Assembly: GCF_000744095.1 (NCBI RefSeq) | Contig: NZ_JQLI01000001.1 | Span: forward strand, 434,001 to 498,000 | Direction of reading: 5' to 3' | DNA length: 64,000 nt | Source: Cupriavidus necator A5-1 | GTDB lineage: Bacteria; Pseudomonadota; Gammaproteobacteria; Burkholderiales; Burkholderiaceae | Shown: positions 27,075 to 37,088 of the stretch, in pieces | How the letters are laid out: every line of letters begins with the position of its first letter | How positions within the stretch are numbered: the stretch's first letter is position 1 | The notes under the pieces: model-generated | The model's database searches: none | The model's input: the letters and a program-made list of their open reading frames with translations, nothing else | What the model was told of the DNA's origin: nothing | Program-made: the position numbers and the translations under genes

Positions 27075-27236
27075 CAGCGGCACTAGGTCCGGCCGGAGGC
27101 GCCGCAGGTACTCCATCAGCACCAGCGAGTGCTTCTGCTCTTCGAAGAACCAGATCCTTAGGAAGGCCGAAAAGTCAGAATCGTGGCTGTCGCGCCGCTG
27201 GAGACGAAAGTCCGTAAGCATGGCTGAGGCCGACAC
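27075..27236 (-). pseudogene. Fragment of a ferritin-like di-iron protein
   Basis: About 50 codons read SDFSAFLRIWFFEEQKHSL, then a LRRLRPDLVP tail. The EExxH pattern (EEQKH) is a di-iron ligand motif of ferritin-like/acyl-ACP-desaturase-like proteins. Both ends are lost. The identification rests on this single motif. Confidence 0.45.
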
Positions 27237-27844
27237 TCGAATGACCGATTGAGCGCGAGTGCCATTGACGCTTCATGGCCGGCAAGCGACGTCCGCGAGC
27301 GAAGCACGGCCGCCTGTGCCGATGGCGGGTATGCGGTTTCCGCCAGGCAACGCTCAGTCCGGGTGCGCGCCGACTGGACTCAGTCAGTTCGGTCAGCCCG
27401 CCATGGCCGGCAGTTCCATCGGCGCGAAGGCGGGCTCCCTGGGGGGACGAACATAAGGTTCGATAACGTTGTGCTTATCGCGACCGCAGTCGGTCCGCCG
27501 TGAGTTTCTTCAGTTCGGCCGTCCTGCTGGTGAGCAGAGTCGCGGCGGAGGAGATGCCGGTGGCTGCTACAAGATGGCGGCGCTCGCTGGCGGGCTGCTT
27601 TGCCAGCCAAGCGTGGTCCGCGCAATCAACGAGCAAACGGCGAGCGTGCCTGAGACAACGCCCAGCGACGAAGACGTGTGGGCGTTTGCAGTGAAGCCGG
27701 TAACGAACGCAAATGCCGCCATTTCCCACTTCGTGGCAAGTTTCTGGTTGTGTGTCATTGCTCAATGAGTCGTGGCGGGCGTTGCAGCGGGCGTTTGTAT
27801 GGTGCCGAAAGCTCCGCGAAGCCTTCGGCACGGACTGGAGGTAA
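27237..27844. other. About 600 bases of unassigned, probably decayed sequence
   Basis: Frames are open on both strands without family motifs. A minus frame from 27758 (MTHNQKLATKWEMAAFAFVT) has a hydrophobic stretch and could be the start of a membrane protein fragment. Nothing can be annotated with confidence. Confidence 0.3.
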
Positions 27845-28400
27845 TTAGTGCTCGATCACCGGTGCATGCACGGGCGCGATGGAATCGTGCGTCGTTGCCG
27901 TACGTTGCGCAGCCTTGTGCACCATCGTGTAGGCATAGTCGATTCCCATGCCGTACGCGCCAGAATGTTCCTTGGCCAGGCCGGTCACGGCGTCATACGT
28001 GTCGCGGTTCTTCCAGTCGCGCTGCCATTCGAGCATGACCTGCTGCCAGGTCACCGGCACCACGCCGGCCTGGATCATGCGCTGCATGGCGTAGTCGTGA
28101 GCCTCCTTGGTCGTGCCGCCCGAGGCATCGGCCACCATGTAGATCTCGTAGTCGCCTTCGAGCATGGCGCTCAGTGCGAAGGTGGTGTTGCAGACTTCGG
28201 TCCATAGTCCAGCCACGACGATCTTCTTGCGGCCGTGGGCGGCCAGTGCGTCGCGCACCTTCTGGTCGTCCCACGAGTTCATCGAGGTCCGCTCCAGAGT
28301 TTCCTTTCCGGGAAACACGTCAAGCAGCTCGGGGTAGGTGTAGCCGGAGAACGAGTCGCTTTCGACGGTGGTGATCGTGGTCGGCACGTCGAAGGCTCAC
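27845..28400 (-). pseudogene. Isochorismatase-family hydrolase lacking its N-terminus
   Basis: The frame begins with FDVPTTITTVESDSFSGY and contains the nucleophile region VVAGLWTEVCNTTFALSA and the long C-terminal region of YcaC-like hydrolases (SGGTTKEAHDYAMQRMIQAG). The N-terminal part with the catalytic Asp (normally VVIDPQ-like) is missing. At about 28398 the sequence changes abruptly into the YaaW fragment, so this is a deletion chimera. The GTG at 28387 is the first possible start but is unlikely to be native. Confidence 0.8.
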
Positions 28401-28791
28401 GGAGTTGCTCGGGCGTCATCTTCGCTAGAGCATCCTGCAGGATCTTCATAAGCAGGTTGCCTTCGATGGTCTCGACCGACGACTTCTTGCTGTAGTTCAC
28501 GTCGAGCTTGTCGCACACATCGCACAGCACCTCCTTGTACGTTACTCCCTTCCCGCCTCGGAACATTGTGGCGAACGTGTTTCCCCCGAAACACTGCACC
28601 TCCGCAGCGATGATCTGCCAATACCGGTTGTGGTCGGGAGCGTATTTCTTGTAGAGATCCGACATCGTGAGCTCGTCCGTCAACCGCGCGCTCCCGTCCT
28701 TGTCGTGCGTCAGGCAGCGCACCAAGTCGTTCAGATCGCTAGATTTCAGCTTGCCCAAGAACTCGAGGTCCGGGTCATGTCGATAGGCCAT
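28400..28791 (-). pseudogene. YaaW-family (DUF3944) protein, N-terminal fragment
   Basis: Starts at MAYRHDPDLEFLGKLKSSDL, the short DUF3944 domain, and continues through LVRCLTHDKDGSARL, YWQIIAAEVQCFGGNTFATM and LLMKILQDALAKMTPEQLRE. After about 130 residues it joins the isochorismatase fragment in another frame. The membrane/ubiquinol-chaperone-like C-terminal part of YaaW is gone. Function of the family is unknown. Confidence 0.75.
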
Positions 28792-29197
28792 TCGTATTCT
28801 CTGCTCCGCAATTTGAATGAAGGTACCGGGGGCGTCCGCCGTCGCCCTCCTGCGTGGGGCCCGCTCCTTCCTGGCAAGGGGCCCTTATATCGGGTTAACG
28901 GCCCGCCCTCGAAAACCCTTAAGCGCGCTCCATTCCGAGCTCGTGCCGTCTTCTCTCTCCGACCGCTGTCGGTGCAACGCTCGACAGATTGTGAAAGACC
29001 GTTCATGGCCGGCTACTGCCGTTGCGCTCTATCGCCGCGAAAAGCAGGGATGGGATGTTCCAGGAGCGGCCAACCGTGTTGGCTTCGATGGTCTCATCAG
29101 CGCCCTTCAGGAACACTGGAGCGTGATTTCCAAGCAGTATCCTGGGATCGACAACATAACGGTGATTGGCATCGATCTAACGAAGCGCCGCAACTAG
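28792..29197 (+). pseudogene. Unrecognised coding remnant ending at the IS5 element
   Basis: A plus frame (from 28817) looks random at first but reads smoothly from about 29008: WPATAVALYRREKQGWDVPG, VGFDGLISALQEHWSVISKQ, DNITVIGIDLTKRRN, with a TAG directly before the IS5 left end. This is probably the C-terminal part of a real gene; no family is recognised. Confidence 0.4.
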
Positions 29198-30530
29198 CAG
29201 GCCGCTGAAATACCTCCGGCAGACGTCAGCGCGGCGACTGGCTGAAGCGTTGATCTGAGGACTCCATCCAACCCAACATTTCATGCGCGGCGCTGACACC
29301 TTCACCGAGAGTTTGTTCACCATGCGGCGGCTGGATGAATTCGTGCCGAAGGCCCATCCGCTGCGCTCGATCCGCACCATGGCCAATCAGGCGCTGGCAA
29401 AGATTGACCGGTTGTTCGCGCAGATGTATGAGGCCGATATCAAGGGCGGTCGGCCCAGCATCGCGCCGGAGAAGTTGCTGCGGGCCATGCTGCTGCAGGT
29501 GCTTCACAGCATTCGTTCGGAGCGTCAGCTCATGGAGCAGACGCAGTACAACCTGCTGTTTCGCTGGTTCATTGGCTTGGCCATGGATGATGTGGTCTGG
29601 GTGCCCACCGTGTTCAGCAAGAACCGCGAACGGCTTATCAAGCACGATGCGGTGATCGAGTTCTTCAACGAGGTGCTGGCCATCGCGCAGAAGAAGAACT
29701 GGCTGTCGGGCGAGCACTTCAGCGTCGACGGCACGCTGATTCAGGCGTGGGCAGGCCACAAGAGCTTCGTGCGCAAGGACGGCGACGACGAGGACGACAG
29801 CGGCGGCGCCAACTTCAAGGGCCGCAAGCGCAGCAACGAGACGCATGCGTCCAAGACCGATCCCGATGCCAAGCTGTACCGCAAGGGCAAAGCCGCCAGT
29901 GAGCTGCGCTACATGGGCCATACCCTGAGCGACAACCGACACGGACTGGTGGTGAGCGCCATGGTGACTAATGCGGACGGACACGCCGAGCGCGAAGCCG
30001 CGAAGGTCATGCTCAACGATGCCAGGCAGGTAACTGAAGACCTAAATGTGGAAGTCACCGTTGGTGCGGACAAAGGCTACGATGCGCAGGAATTCATTCA
30101 AGCCTGCCTGGAAATGAAGGTAACGCCCCACGTGGCACAGAACACCTCGGGGCGGCGCTCGGCCGTTCCTGATGCCATTGCTTGCAGCGCCGGTTATGCC
30201 GTCTCGCAGCAGAAGCGCAAGCTGATCGAACAAGGCTTTGGCTGGGCCAAGACTGTGGGGCGCATGCGCCAGGTAATGGTGCGCGGACTAAAGAAGGTTG
30301 ACCAGATGTTTGTGCTGAGCATGGCCGCCTATAACCTCGTGCGCATGCGCTCGCTGGGACAAATCCGTCCGCAGTGGCAGTAATCGCATTAATGAGGCCG
30401 GCAATGGGCGCCAAATCGCCGAAAACGTCGATGCAGTGACGCCCAGCTCCCGGATTGTGAAAAAAGCGAACCCATCAGCGCCTCTTTGGGGAAGCTCTGG
30501 CTCTTGCGCGATGAGTACTTCAGCAGCCTG
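29198..30530 (+). mobile_element. IS5-family element, copy 1 (1333 bp)
   Basis: Ends are imperfect inverted repeats (CAGGCCGCTGAAATAC at the left and the complement of CAGGCTGCTGAAGTAC at the right). The boundaries are fixed by comparison with an apparently identical inverted copy at 47483-48815, since sequence identity stops exactly there. The left flank is CTAG, fitting the YTAR target of the IS5 group, but the right flank is CTTC, so the target duplication is broken and the right neighbour has been exchanged or deleted. Confidence 0.9.
29283..30383 (+). CDS. IS5-family transposase (copy 1)
   Basis: Encodes 366 residues: an N-terminal DUF772-type region (SIAPEKLLRAMLLQVLHSIR), then a DDE domain with Asp in EHFSVDGTLIQAW, Asp in TVGADKGYDAQ and Glu in KRKLIEQGFGWAK. 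Between them is a charged insertion rich in Asp and Gly (KDGDDEDDSGG). The translation is identical to copy 2. No lesion is visible, so the protein should be active. Confidence 0.95.
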   Translation: MRGADTFTESLFTMRRLDEFVPKAHPLRSIRTMANQALAKIDRLFAQMYEADIKGGRPSIAPEKLLRAMLLQVLHSIRSERQLMEQTQYNLLFRWFIGLAMDDVVWVPTVFSKNRERLIKHDAVIEFFNEVLAIAQKKNWLSGEHFSVDGTLIQAWAGHKSFVRKDGDDEDDSGGANFKGRKRSNETHASKTDPDAKLYRKGKAASELRYMGHTLSDNRHGLVVSAMVTNADGHAEREAAKVMLNDARQVTEDLNVEVTVGADKGYDAQEFIQACLEMKVTPHVAQNTSGRRSAVPDAIACSAGYAVSQQKRKLIEQGFGWAKTVGRMRQVMVRGLKKVDQMFVLSMAAYNLVRMRSLGQIRPQWQ

Positions 30531-30873
30531 CTTCTATGATGAGTCGGAAGGCAAGAATTTTTACGCAAATTGATCCAACTTCTTCCTTAATCTAGCTCGC
30601 GCTTACCACAGGCGTCTGTCGCTGTTGTTCACCAGTTTCAAAGTTCCCGGTCATCTTTACGTGAGACTTCGACGTCCCACCAACTTCTATCCGCTGGTAT
30701 TTGCCCAGCCCAATCCTGCATGCGCGTTGCGCTAAGGCGACCTTGATGCGAGAAGCCCCATCTAGTAGTGTCGGTTGCGTTTGCAACCAGCAGGCTGCAC
30801 GGGCTTGTCTACTTCGAACTGACTTGCGATATGACGGACAGGAGCAGCTAATGCGAGCGTTGCCGCCATGCCT
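30531..30873. other. Region between IS5 copy 1 and an IS110 element
   Basis: About 340 bases. A minus frame at 30592-30786 encodes 64 residues (RACRIGLGKYQRIEVGGTSK) without a recognised family. The remainder is probably a flank or end of the IS110 element. Confidence 0.3.
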
Positions 30874-32070
30874 TCAAACTGCTGCCACCTCGCCGGCTGA
30901 ACGTTTTAATCCTGTGGTCTTGCTGTTTTTCAGAAGCGCTCCCTCGGGTAGGATTCCATGCGTCAGATAGCGCCACAGAGCGATGACCAGCCGTCGCGCC
31001 ACCGCGACTATAGCGATGCGCTTGCCCCGCTTGTTCTGGCTATTGCCTTGGGTGCGCTGCACGTACCACTGCGCCATCGCACTGCCGGGCTGATAGCGTA
31101 ACCAGAGCCACGCCATTTCAATAAGCAGAGAACGCACGCGCCGGTTGCCCTGCTTACTGATCCCCTGGTCGACCCGGCTCTGGCCGCTGTCGTACGGCTG
31201 CGGCGCCAAGCCGACACAGGCGCCCACCTGCCGGCGGTTGTCAAAGCTGCGCCAGAACAGCTCGAGCACCAGTCGTGTCGCGCCGACCGGGCCAACCGCC
31301 TTGAGCCGTTGCAGGTCGGCAATACGCTTTTGTGCGGGTTCCGGCAATTGCCTGACCAGGTCTTTTTCCAGTGCAGCGAGTTGCTGCTGGGCTAAGGCCA
31401 AGCGCTGACACTCCCGGGTCAGCCGCGCATGCAACTGCGCAGGGATTGCCGCGCCGTCGTAGCAGGAGATTTCTCCCTTTGCTAGCCGCTTTGCGATATC
31501 GCCTTCGACGTCTTGCCAGCAACCCACTGTTCGCAGCAGCTTGCGTATCCGGTCGCGGTGCTGTAGCGTTTCTTTTTGAAGTTCACCCCGGTCGCGCACC
31601 AGGTGCCGCTGGGCTTCGGTTTCAACGGCCGGTACGCGAATCACGTGCATGCGGTCATGTTCGCCGCGCAGCCAGGCGCGCAGGCACAACACCAGCTTGA
31701 TCGCATCGAGTCGGTCGGTCTTGGCCCGCCGCGCGTGCCGCTCCACCGGGATGCTGGCGGGGTCGCAGATCACTACTTCGTATCCGAGCTTCGATAGCGC
31801 CCGCTCGATCCAGAAGCCGTCCTGACCAGCCTCGTACAACACGACGGTGCGCACGCCAGGGCCAATTCCCCATTTCGTCTTGATCTTCTCGATCGCTTGC
31901 ATCGCTTCGTCCAGGCGGCATGCCGGAACTTTTGCAGCTACAGTCTGGATCGCAGGCTTCTCCCGTTTGCCGTCGTGCAGGGCGATTTTCCAGGTGTTGT
32001 TGGACAGCTCCAGGGCCACTGCCAATACATCTTCTGCGGGTATAGAATGATTGATACGGGTCGGTTGCAT
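30874..32070 (-). CDS. IS110-family transposase, intact
   Basis: Start at MQPTRINHSIPAEDVL (32070); a Met four codons upstream is possible. 398 residues. The N-terminal RuvC-like DEDD domain has Asp replaced by Glu in VALELSNNTWKIAL, then YEAGQDGFWIERAL and AKTDRLDAIKLV. The C-terminal Transposase_20 domain has LKAVGPVGATRLVLEL, ACVGLAPQPYDSGQSR with the conserved SG and GNRRVRSLLIEMAW. Unlike the element at 8.9 kb it has no deletion. IS110 elements lack long terminal repeats, so ends are not defined here. Confidence 0.92.
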   Translation of the reverse strand: MQPTRINHSIPAEDVLAVALELSNNTWKIALHDGKREKPAIQTVAAKVPACRLDEAMQAIEKIKTKWGIGPGVRTVVLYEAGQDGFWIERALSKLGYEVVICDPASIPVERHARRAKTDRLDAIKLVLCLRAWLRGEHDRMHVIRVPAVETEAQRHLVRDRGELQKETLQHRDRIRKLLRTVGCWQDVEGDIAKRLAKGEISCYDGAAIPAQLHARLTRECQRLALAQQQLAALEKDLVRQLPEPAQKRIADLQRLKAVGPVGATRLVLELFWRSFDNRRQVGACVGLAPQPYDSGQSRVDQGISKQGNRRVRSLLIEMAWLWLRYQPGSAMAQWYVQRTQGNSQNKRGKRIAIVAVARRLVIALWRYLTHGILPEGALLKNSKTTGLKRSAGEVAAV

Positions 32071-32082
32071 GACGTGCTCCAA

Positions 32083-33181
32083 GGTGAATGGGTCGCACCT
32101 TTACTTTAGGATCGCTTTGCGTGCGTTACCGACCCGTCTTCATTCATAGGATCTAGGCCTGGGCAGTCCGAACAGCGACACGCCAACGTCCGTCCACCGC
32201 AGTCTTCAGGGGACGCCACGTCGGAGCAAAGTGAAACTTCCAGGCATGCCTGATCACGCTACACGCGCAATCGCCAGCGACGATTCGATGGTGATGGGCT
32301 ACCGCGTGGACGTTGGAACTGCGCCCCAACGTGCCAACAACCTCTTCGCGCGTCGTCACGACTTGCTCGTGGCAGTGGGGACTCCTTGACGACAAATTGG
32401 TTCACGGTCCGATGCAGACCGTCGTTGACAAGAGCTATTGGCCGCCTGGCTGCAATGCTGACGAACGCAAGCGGAACTGGAGAGAGTCACTGCTTCGGTC
32501 AATGCGTTTCGTGCAGTTTTCGATAGTCAGCCCGAGCGATGGGTTGACGTGCTTTCCTACAACGACCGCCTCTTAGTCCTTCGTGTATACGATGGTGGAT
32601 GGGACGTACTCTGGCGCAACTACCGCGAGAAGGAGCCACCGAAGCCAATTCTCGTCAGCACTGCGGTGCAACTTGACGTAGAGGATCTGCCCTCGCGCCT
32701 GATGACCGAGAGCGACCGTCGGCGCGCGATCCATTTCCGCCAAGATGTGTGGGGGGAAAGGGAAAACCACCAGCGCCATGGAACATGATAAACAGCGGCA
32801 CGGATGAGCATTCGTCGAGGCCAGTCGGCACAATCAAGACCGCATCCCGCTCCTGGGCGATTCCCAACCGATGCCGGCCCGGCGGCAATGGCCCCCTGAC
32901 AGGTTCGGCCAGTGAAGGACATACGACCGAACAGCGAGGGGTCGAGTATGGCAAACGTGCGACATAGTGGATTCAGTGATATATTGTATATCAAGGTGGG
33001 TTGTCATGACTAGCGAGAGGGACTTTCGGCAGATTGCCCCGCCCACAGCGGCCGCAGCCCAGGCACGCTGAAAGTTGCCTACGAAGTTGCTCCTTCTCGC
33101 GCCCTCAAGTGCCATGGAGCCAGCCATTGCCGACGCGGGACAATAAGGAGACGACGCGGGCCGTGCCGCGCTCAGCCGAAA
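32083..33181. other. 1.1 kb with one broken hypothetical gene
   Basis: A plus frame from about 32476 reads QAELERVTASVNAFRAVFDS, PERWVDVLSYNDRLLVLRVY, DGGWDVLWRNYREKEPPKP and ends at 32788. An in-frame TGA just upstream, with sense in a neighbouring frame before it, suggests a frameshift near 32460. No family is recognised. The rest, including the approach to the deacetylase gene at 33182, shows no gene. Confidence 0.4.
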
Positions 33182-34126
33182 ATGACGACTACCATTGTTT
33201 ATACCCATGCTGCGTGTCTCGATCATCGCCCCGGGCCCCACCATCCGGAGTCGCCTCAACGTCTGAACGTCGTGCTGGAGGCCCTGCGGTCGCCAGAGTT
33301 TTCTTCGTTGGAATGGCGCGATGCGCCAATGGGCACAGTCGAGCAGTTGCAATTGATCCATGACCGGGACTTCATCGATGAGGTCGCGCAGAGCGCCCCG
33401 CAGCATGGTTATATGCCACTCGATGCGGGCGACACGGTAATGTCGCCAGGCTCGTGGGAAGCCGTGATGCGCTGCGTCGGCGCAGCTTGTGCTGGCGTCG
33501 ATGTGGTGATGAACGCGCAGGCGCGCAACGTGTTTTGCGCCACGCGCCCGTGTGGTCATCACGCCGAGCCAGCGAGGGCGATGGGTTTTTGCATTTTCAA
33601 CCAGGCTGCAATCGCGGCGGCTTATGCTCATGATGTACACAAGCTGGAGCGCGTCGCGGTCGTCGATTTCGATGTCCATCATGGCAACGGCACCCAGGCA
33701 GCATTCTTCAACCGCCCGGAGTTGTTCTACGCCTCCAGCCACCAGTCGCCGTTCTATCCCGGTACGGGCGCCAGATCCGAGACCGGCGTGAACCACAACA
33801 TTGTCAATGTCCCGTTGCCCCGTGGTTGTGACTCGGCACTGTTCCGTGCCGGGATCGAATCCGACATGCTGCCGGCAGTACGCCAATTCGACCCCCAACT
33901 CATCATCATTTCGGCAGGCTTCGACGCGCATCGCCTGGATCCGCTCGCAGGCATGAACCTCGAGGACAGCGATTTTCGTTGGATTACCAGTGAGCTGATG
34001 CATATTGCCGATGCGACGTGCGAAGGGCGCATCGTTTCGATTCTGGAAGGGGGCTATAGCCTGGACGCCTTGGCCACAGGTACGATGGCCCATGTCCGTG
34101 CCCTGATGAATATCGATGTCAACTGA
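33182..34126 (+). CDS. Histone-deacetylase-superfamily amidohydrolase
   Basis: Encodes 314 residues. Class II HDAC-like fold with the N-terminal HPESPQRLNVVLEAL signature, the catalytic His pair in RPCGHHAEPARAMGFC, and zinc ligands in VVDFDVHHGNGTQ and SAGFDAHRLDPLAGM, then EGGYSLDAL at the C-terminus. Bacterial members hydrolyse acetylated polyamines, acetoin-like compounds or lysine amides. No neighbour gives context: both sides are relics. The complete set of active-site residues suggests it is functional. Confidence 0.92.
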   Translation: MTTTIVYTHAACLDHRPGPHHPESPQRLNVVLEALRSPEFSSLEWRDAPMGTVEQLQLIHDRDFIDEVAQSAPQHGYMPLDAGDTVMSPGSWEAVMRCVGAACAGVDVVMNAQARNVFCATRPCGHHAEPARAMGFCIFNQAAIAAAYAHDVHKLERVAVVDFDVHHGNGTQAAFFNRPELFYASSHQSPFYPGTGARSETGVNHNIVNVPLPRGCDSALFRAGIESDMLPAVRQFDPQLIIISAGFDAHRLDPLAGMNLEDSDFRWITSELMHIADATCEGRIVSILEGGYSLDALATGTMAHVRALMNIDVN

Positions 34127-34194
34127 TCGGGCCCACAGGTTACCGGGACAAGAGCGTGTTATGCACTTTTGGTCACAGCTGATGTCATAGTGCG

Positions 34195-34275
34195 ATGACG
34201 AAACGCGAACCGTACCCGACGGAAGTCTCGGACGAGGAATGAAGCTTTGCAGCGCCGTATTTCACTCGGTGATCA
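34195..34275 (+). pseudogene. IS5-family transposase N-terminal relic with early stop
   Basis: The plus strand reads MTKREPYPTEVSDEE, then TGA where this family has Trp, then SFAAPYFT. This is the conserved start of IS1031/IS427-type transposases; sense fades after about 25 codons. Confidence 0.65.
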
Positions 34276-34439
34276 AAAAGGGGGATCGACCGGTTCAAAC
34301 TGGCCCGCAAGCGAACATTTGCCGGGTCTCCGGTTGCCACCCCTAAGTTGACAATCGCCCCAGGACGCCGGCGCGCTGCGAAGGCCGACCGCACCCGCCG
34401 ACAGAGGAGGCTCCCAGCCTCCTCAGGTTGTAGACCAGA

Positions 34440-35081
34440 TCGGTCACGCGAGCGCGCTGGCCGGACTACACGCGCTGCGTGCAGGCGGTGGCCGATTGCA
34501 TTCAATCGCCGGAATTCCTCGATCAGTGAGTGATCGGCGGCCAAATTCGGGTAGGCCAATTCGTATGCACGCTGGAGCTCTGGCGGGACCTCTCCCATGT
34601 GCATGTAGGTGGCCAGGGTCTCGCCGCCGACCAAGGTGGAATCGAGGAGAACGCGCTTCGACGGACGTGGGCCAATCTTGCGCTGGATTTTCACTTGAAG
34701 ACTCTTGTAGCGCTGGCCTTGCTCTTTCAGGGCCGACGTCTGCGCTACGATCTCTTTGTCCTTCCCCACATGGCCGGAAAGGTCGCTGATGGCACCGACC
34801 GTCCCTTTGACCGCGCCGACCGTGGCGCCGGTGATAGCGTCCCGATTGGTGTACACCTGTCCCGCGACGTAAGCCGTGCCTTTCCCGGCCAGCCTAGCGA
34901 CCTGCCAGGTCGCCTTCGCGGTGCCGCTGGCGACGTCAGCAATCGTCTCGCGATTCTAGTAGGCAACTTTTGCCGTAGCCACTGTGGCCTTCGCCGTTGC
35001 GACTGTTGTGACGGCCGCGGCCTTGCCGGCCAGCTTCGTCGCCCCCCAAAGCAGCCTCCCCGTCGTTCCCCAAAAGCCCAT
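34440..35081 (-). pseudogene. Ala/Thr/Val-repeat protein of unknown function with a premature stop
   Basis: From the ATG at 35081 (MGFWGTTGRLLWGATKLAGK) the frame has repeats of Ala, Thr, Val and Lys (VTTVATAKATVATAKVAY), meets a TAG at about codon 42, and continues in the same frame as NRETIADVASGTAKATWQVA and TNRDAITGATVGAVKGTVGA to a charged helical region (KIGPRPSKRVLLDSTLVGGE, LIEEFRRLNAIG). The repeats suggest long amphipathic helices or a membrane/pore-associated segment. The true C-terminus is lost near 34440 in IS-derived sequence. No family is recognised. Confidence 0.55.
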
Positions 35082-35734
35082 GACCACCCTTCTTATCGTT
35101 TTGTTTGTTCATCCGGCCGCCTGCGTGTAGGGACCCGCCATGGACGATAAAGGCTGCGTGCAAGATAGACAACGGGAAGATGTGGCTTTGATCACCCGTC
35201 GATGGTGGGGTGGACGCTTGAACGCAGCCTGGCAGCCAGGCGCTTCTTCCGAGCTTCGATGGGGCGAGTAGACGTGCACAACCGCCGTCGTCGAACAGAA
35301 TCGCGACACGGCGCCGCGTTCGTGGCGGCACCAAACCGTCAAGCCTTCGTAAGTGCGAGCCCTTGAACGGTCATCGCAAGATCCACGACGACGCGAGAGC
35401 TCGGAGAGAGCTGCGGGCCAAATCGCGTCGCATCGCTGAGGCGCGCGGATGGATTGCGCTCCCATCGCGGTTACGGACGTCGACCTGGCCATCGTCGCGG
35501 CAACCGATCGGTACTCGCGCCCAACCATCTCAGTCGTTCCCGGAATCCTGGCTGACCGGGTCGGCCGATGAAGAGACGATCGCCGCCTCCGTCTTGGATG
35601 ACCGCTCATGGGCTGCTCAACGGACCTTTGGCAGGCAGAGCCCGGATGCCAGTTCGTCGGCCGACACGGCCATAGGCAATCCGTGGCCGGCCGGCGCAAT
35701 CTGGCCGCGAACTCGCAGATTAGCGTGGCAGACG
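35082..35734. other. About 650 bases without a supportable gene
   Basis: A plus frame at 35449-35571 (MDCAPIAVTDVDLAIVAATD) gives 40 residues and stops; it may be a gene remnant. Longer minus frames have compositions typical of antisense reading in GC-rich DNA. Confidence 0.35.
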
Positions 35735-36060
35735 TCACGCAAGCGGTCTGCTTGTTGAACCAGTTCGGATGTTACGGCCGTTGCTGCCGAGGTGCGCGGC
35801 TTCCTGCCAGTGGGATTCGTAGTTCCCGCCCACGCCGAGGTAATTGCCCGGGCGCGGCACCGGTGCCCGCAATCGGATTTCGCTCAGTGGTAGGCGCGGC
35901 GCATTCCCGCATCGGCTTGTGTGCCACACCGTCGCCGAGCCGGAGCACGTCGATCATCCGCAGTTTGCGACCGGGCACGACCTCGGTCATGTCGGCGACG
36001 GCATCACCGTGCAGGACGCCGATGCGCGGGGAACCGTCGTACTTGAACGACGCTGCCGCC
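35735..36060 (-). pseudogene. Fragment of a fumarylacetoacetate-hydrolase-family gene
   Basis: The minus strand contains LRAPVPRPGNYLGVGGNYES with HWQEA after it, the start of the FAH catalytic domain (family pattern: LRAPVPRPGK, IGIGxNY). The metal-binding core that should follow is absent, and the upstream part is in a disturbed frame. It is next to the LysR gene of the following operon, so it may be a lost member of that pathway. Confidence 0.55.
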
Positions 36061-36117
36061 GAGTTCGCCCGGCAGGTCGGCGTCTAACGCGACCGAGCGC
36101 TGACGGTTATCCGACGC

Positions 36118-37065
36118 CTATTGCGACAGTTCCCGAACCGTCCGCGCGGTCTCATGAATCATCCGCCGGAAGCCGTCCAGCACGGGATCCTCCTGCGCGA
36201 TGCGGGAAAAGGCCAGCACCACCGGGTCAGCCGGTATGGGCTGGCGCGCCTTGACGATGCGCAGCAGCCCGAACGCGACGTGCCGCCGCGCCACCGCTTC
36301 CGGGGCGATCGAAATTAGGCTGGTGCCCGCCACCAGTGCCAGGTTCGACTCGAAGGAACGCGTCTCGATGACCGGGCGGATGCGTGGCAGGCCGTGCTCG
36401 TGCCAGAACTCGTCAAAGGCGATGCGCGAGCTGGTTTCCCCGTCGGGCAGCGCCCAGTTCTGGTCCCCGAGGCTCGACAGGGCGACGGTCCGATCGGGAA
36501 TGCCCGGGTGCCCGGCGGCGCAGATGATCACCGTGCGCTCCTGGTACAGGCGCTCCAGCACGAGATCGTCGTGGTCGCCCGCCCTTTGCGCGGCGCTGCG
36601 GACGATGGCGAAATCCAGCTTGCCGGCGGCAAGCTGCTCGAACAGCGCCCGTGAACTGCCTTCGATGACCTGGAACTGGTGCGTCGAGGTCTCCGGGGGG
36701 CCGGCTGGGTAGAGCCGCGCGAACAGGCCGGGCAGCAGGGTGTGCATCACACGCGGGATGCAGCCCAGCCGGATCGGCTGGCGGGGAGACTCCGAGGCTG
36801 CATCGTGCAGCCGCTGCATCGCGCGCAGCACGAAACGGGCCTGCGACAGCACCGCGATCCCCTTCGGCGTGGGCGAGCTCCCATGGCTCGACCGCTCGAA
36901 CAGCCGCGCCCCCAGCAACCCTTCCGCTTCCGCCAGCAGGCGTGACAGCACCGGTTGCGGCACGCCCATTTCCCGCGCGGCGCGGTGCACGGAGCGGTGG
37001 TCGCCCACGGCGACGAGGGCCTCGATATGGCGCCGCTGGAGGGGCTTGTCGGGGGCGGATGGCAT
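36118..37065 (-). CDS. LysR-type regulator of the TauD/enolase-superfamily operon
   Basis: Encodes 315 residues. Helix-turn-helix near residues 25-50 (SVHRAAREMGVPQPVLSRLL) and an effector domain resembling GbpR/CatR-like members (LDFAIVRSAAQRAGDHDDLV). It is divergent from the dioxygenase gene at 37190 with 124 bases between starts, containing a three-half-site repeat at 37089-37138. Likely the pathway-specific activator. Confidence 0.92.
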   Translation of the reverse strand: MPSAPDKPLQRRHIEALVAVGDHRSVHRAAREMGVPQPVLSRLLAEAEGLLGARLFERSSHGSSPTPKGIAVLSQARFVLRAMQRLHDAASESPRQPIRLGCIPRVMHTLLPGLFARLYPAGPPETSTHQFQVIEGSSRALFEQLAAGKLDFAIVRSAAQRAGDHDDLVLERLYQERTVIICAAGHPGIPDRTVALSSLGDQNWALPDGETSSRIAFDEFWHEHGLPRIRPVIETRSFESNLALVAGTSLISIAPEAVARRHVAFGLLRIVKARQPIPADPVVLAFSRIAQEDPVLDGFRRMIHETARTVRELSQ

Positions 37066-37088
37066 GGCGCGGAGGGTCCGGAAGAGGT

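Noticed and set aside
29226..29984. Antisense frames of 252 codons within both IS5 copies (also 48029-48787)
   Set aside because: They mirror the transposase third-codon pattern and occur identically in both copies because the IS is duplicated, not because they are genes.
32834..34093. Minus-strand frame of 419 codons over the deacetylase gene
   Set aside because: The plus strand has the complete HDAC motif set; the antisense frame has none.
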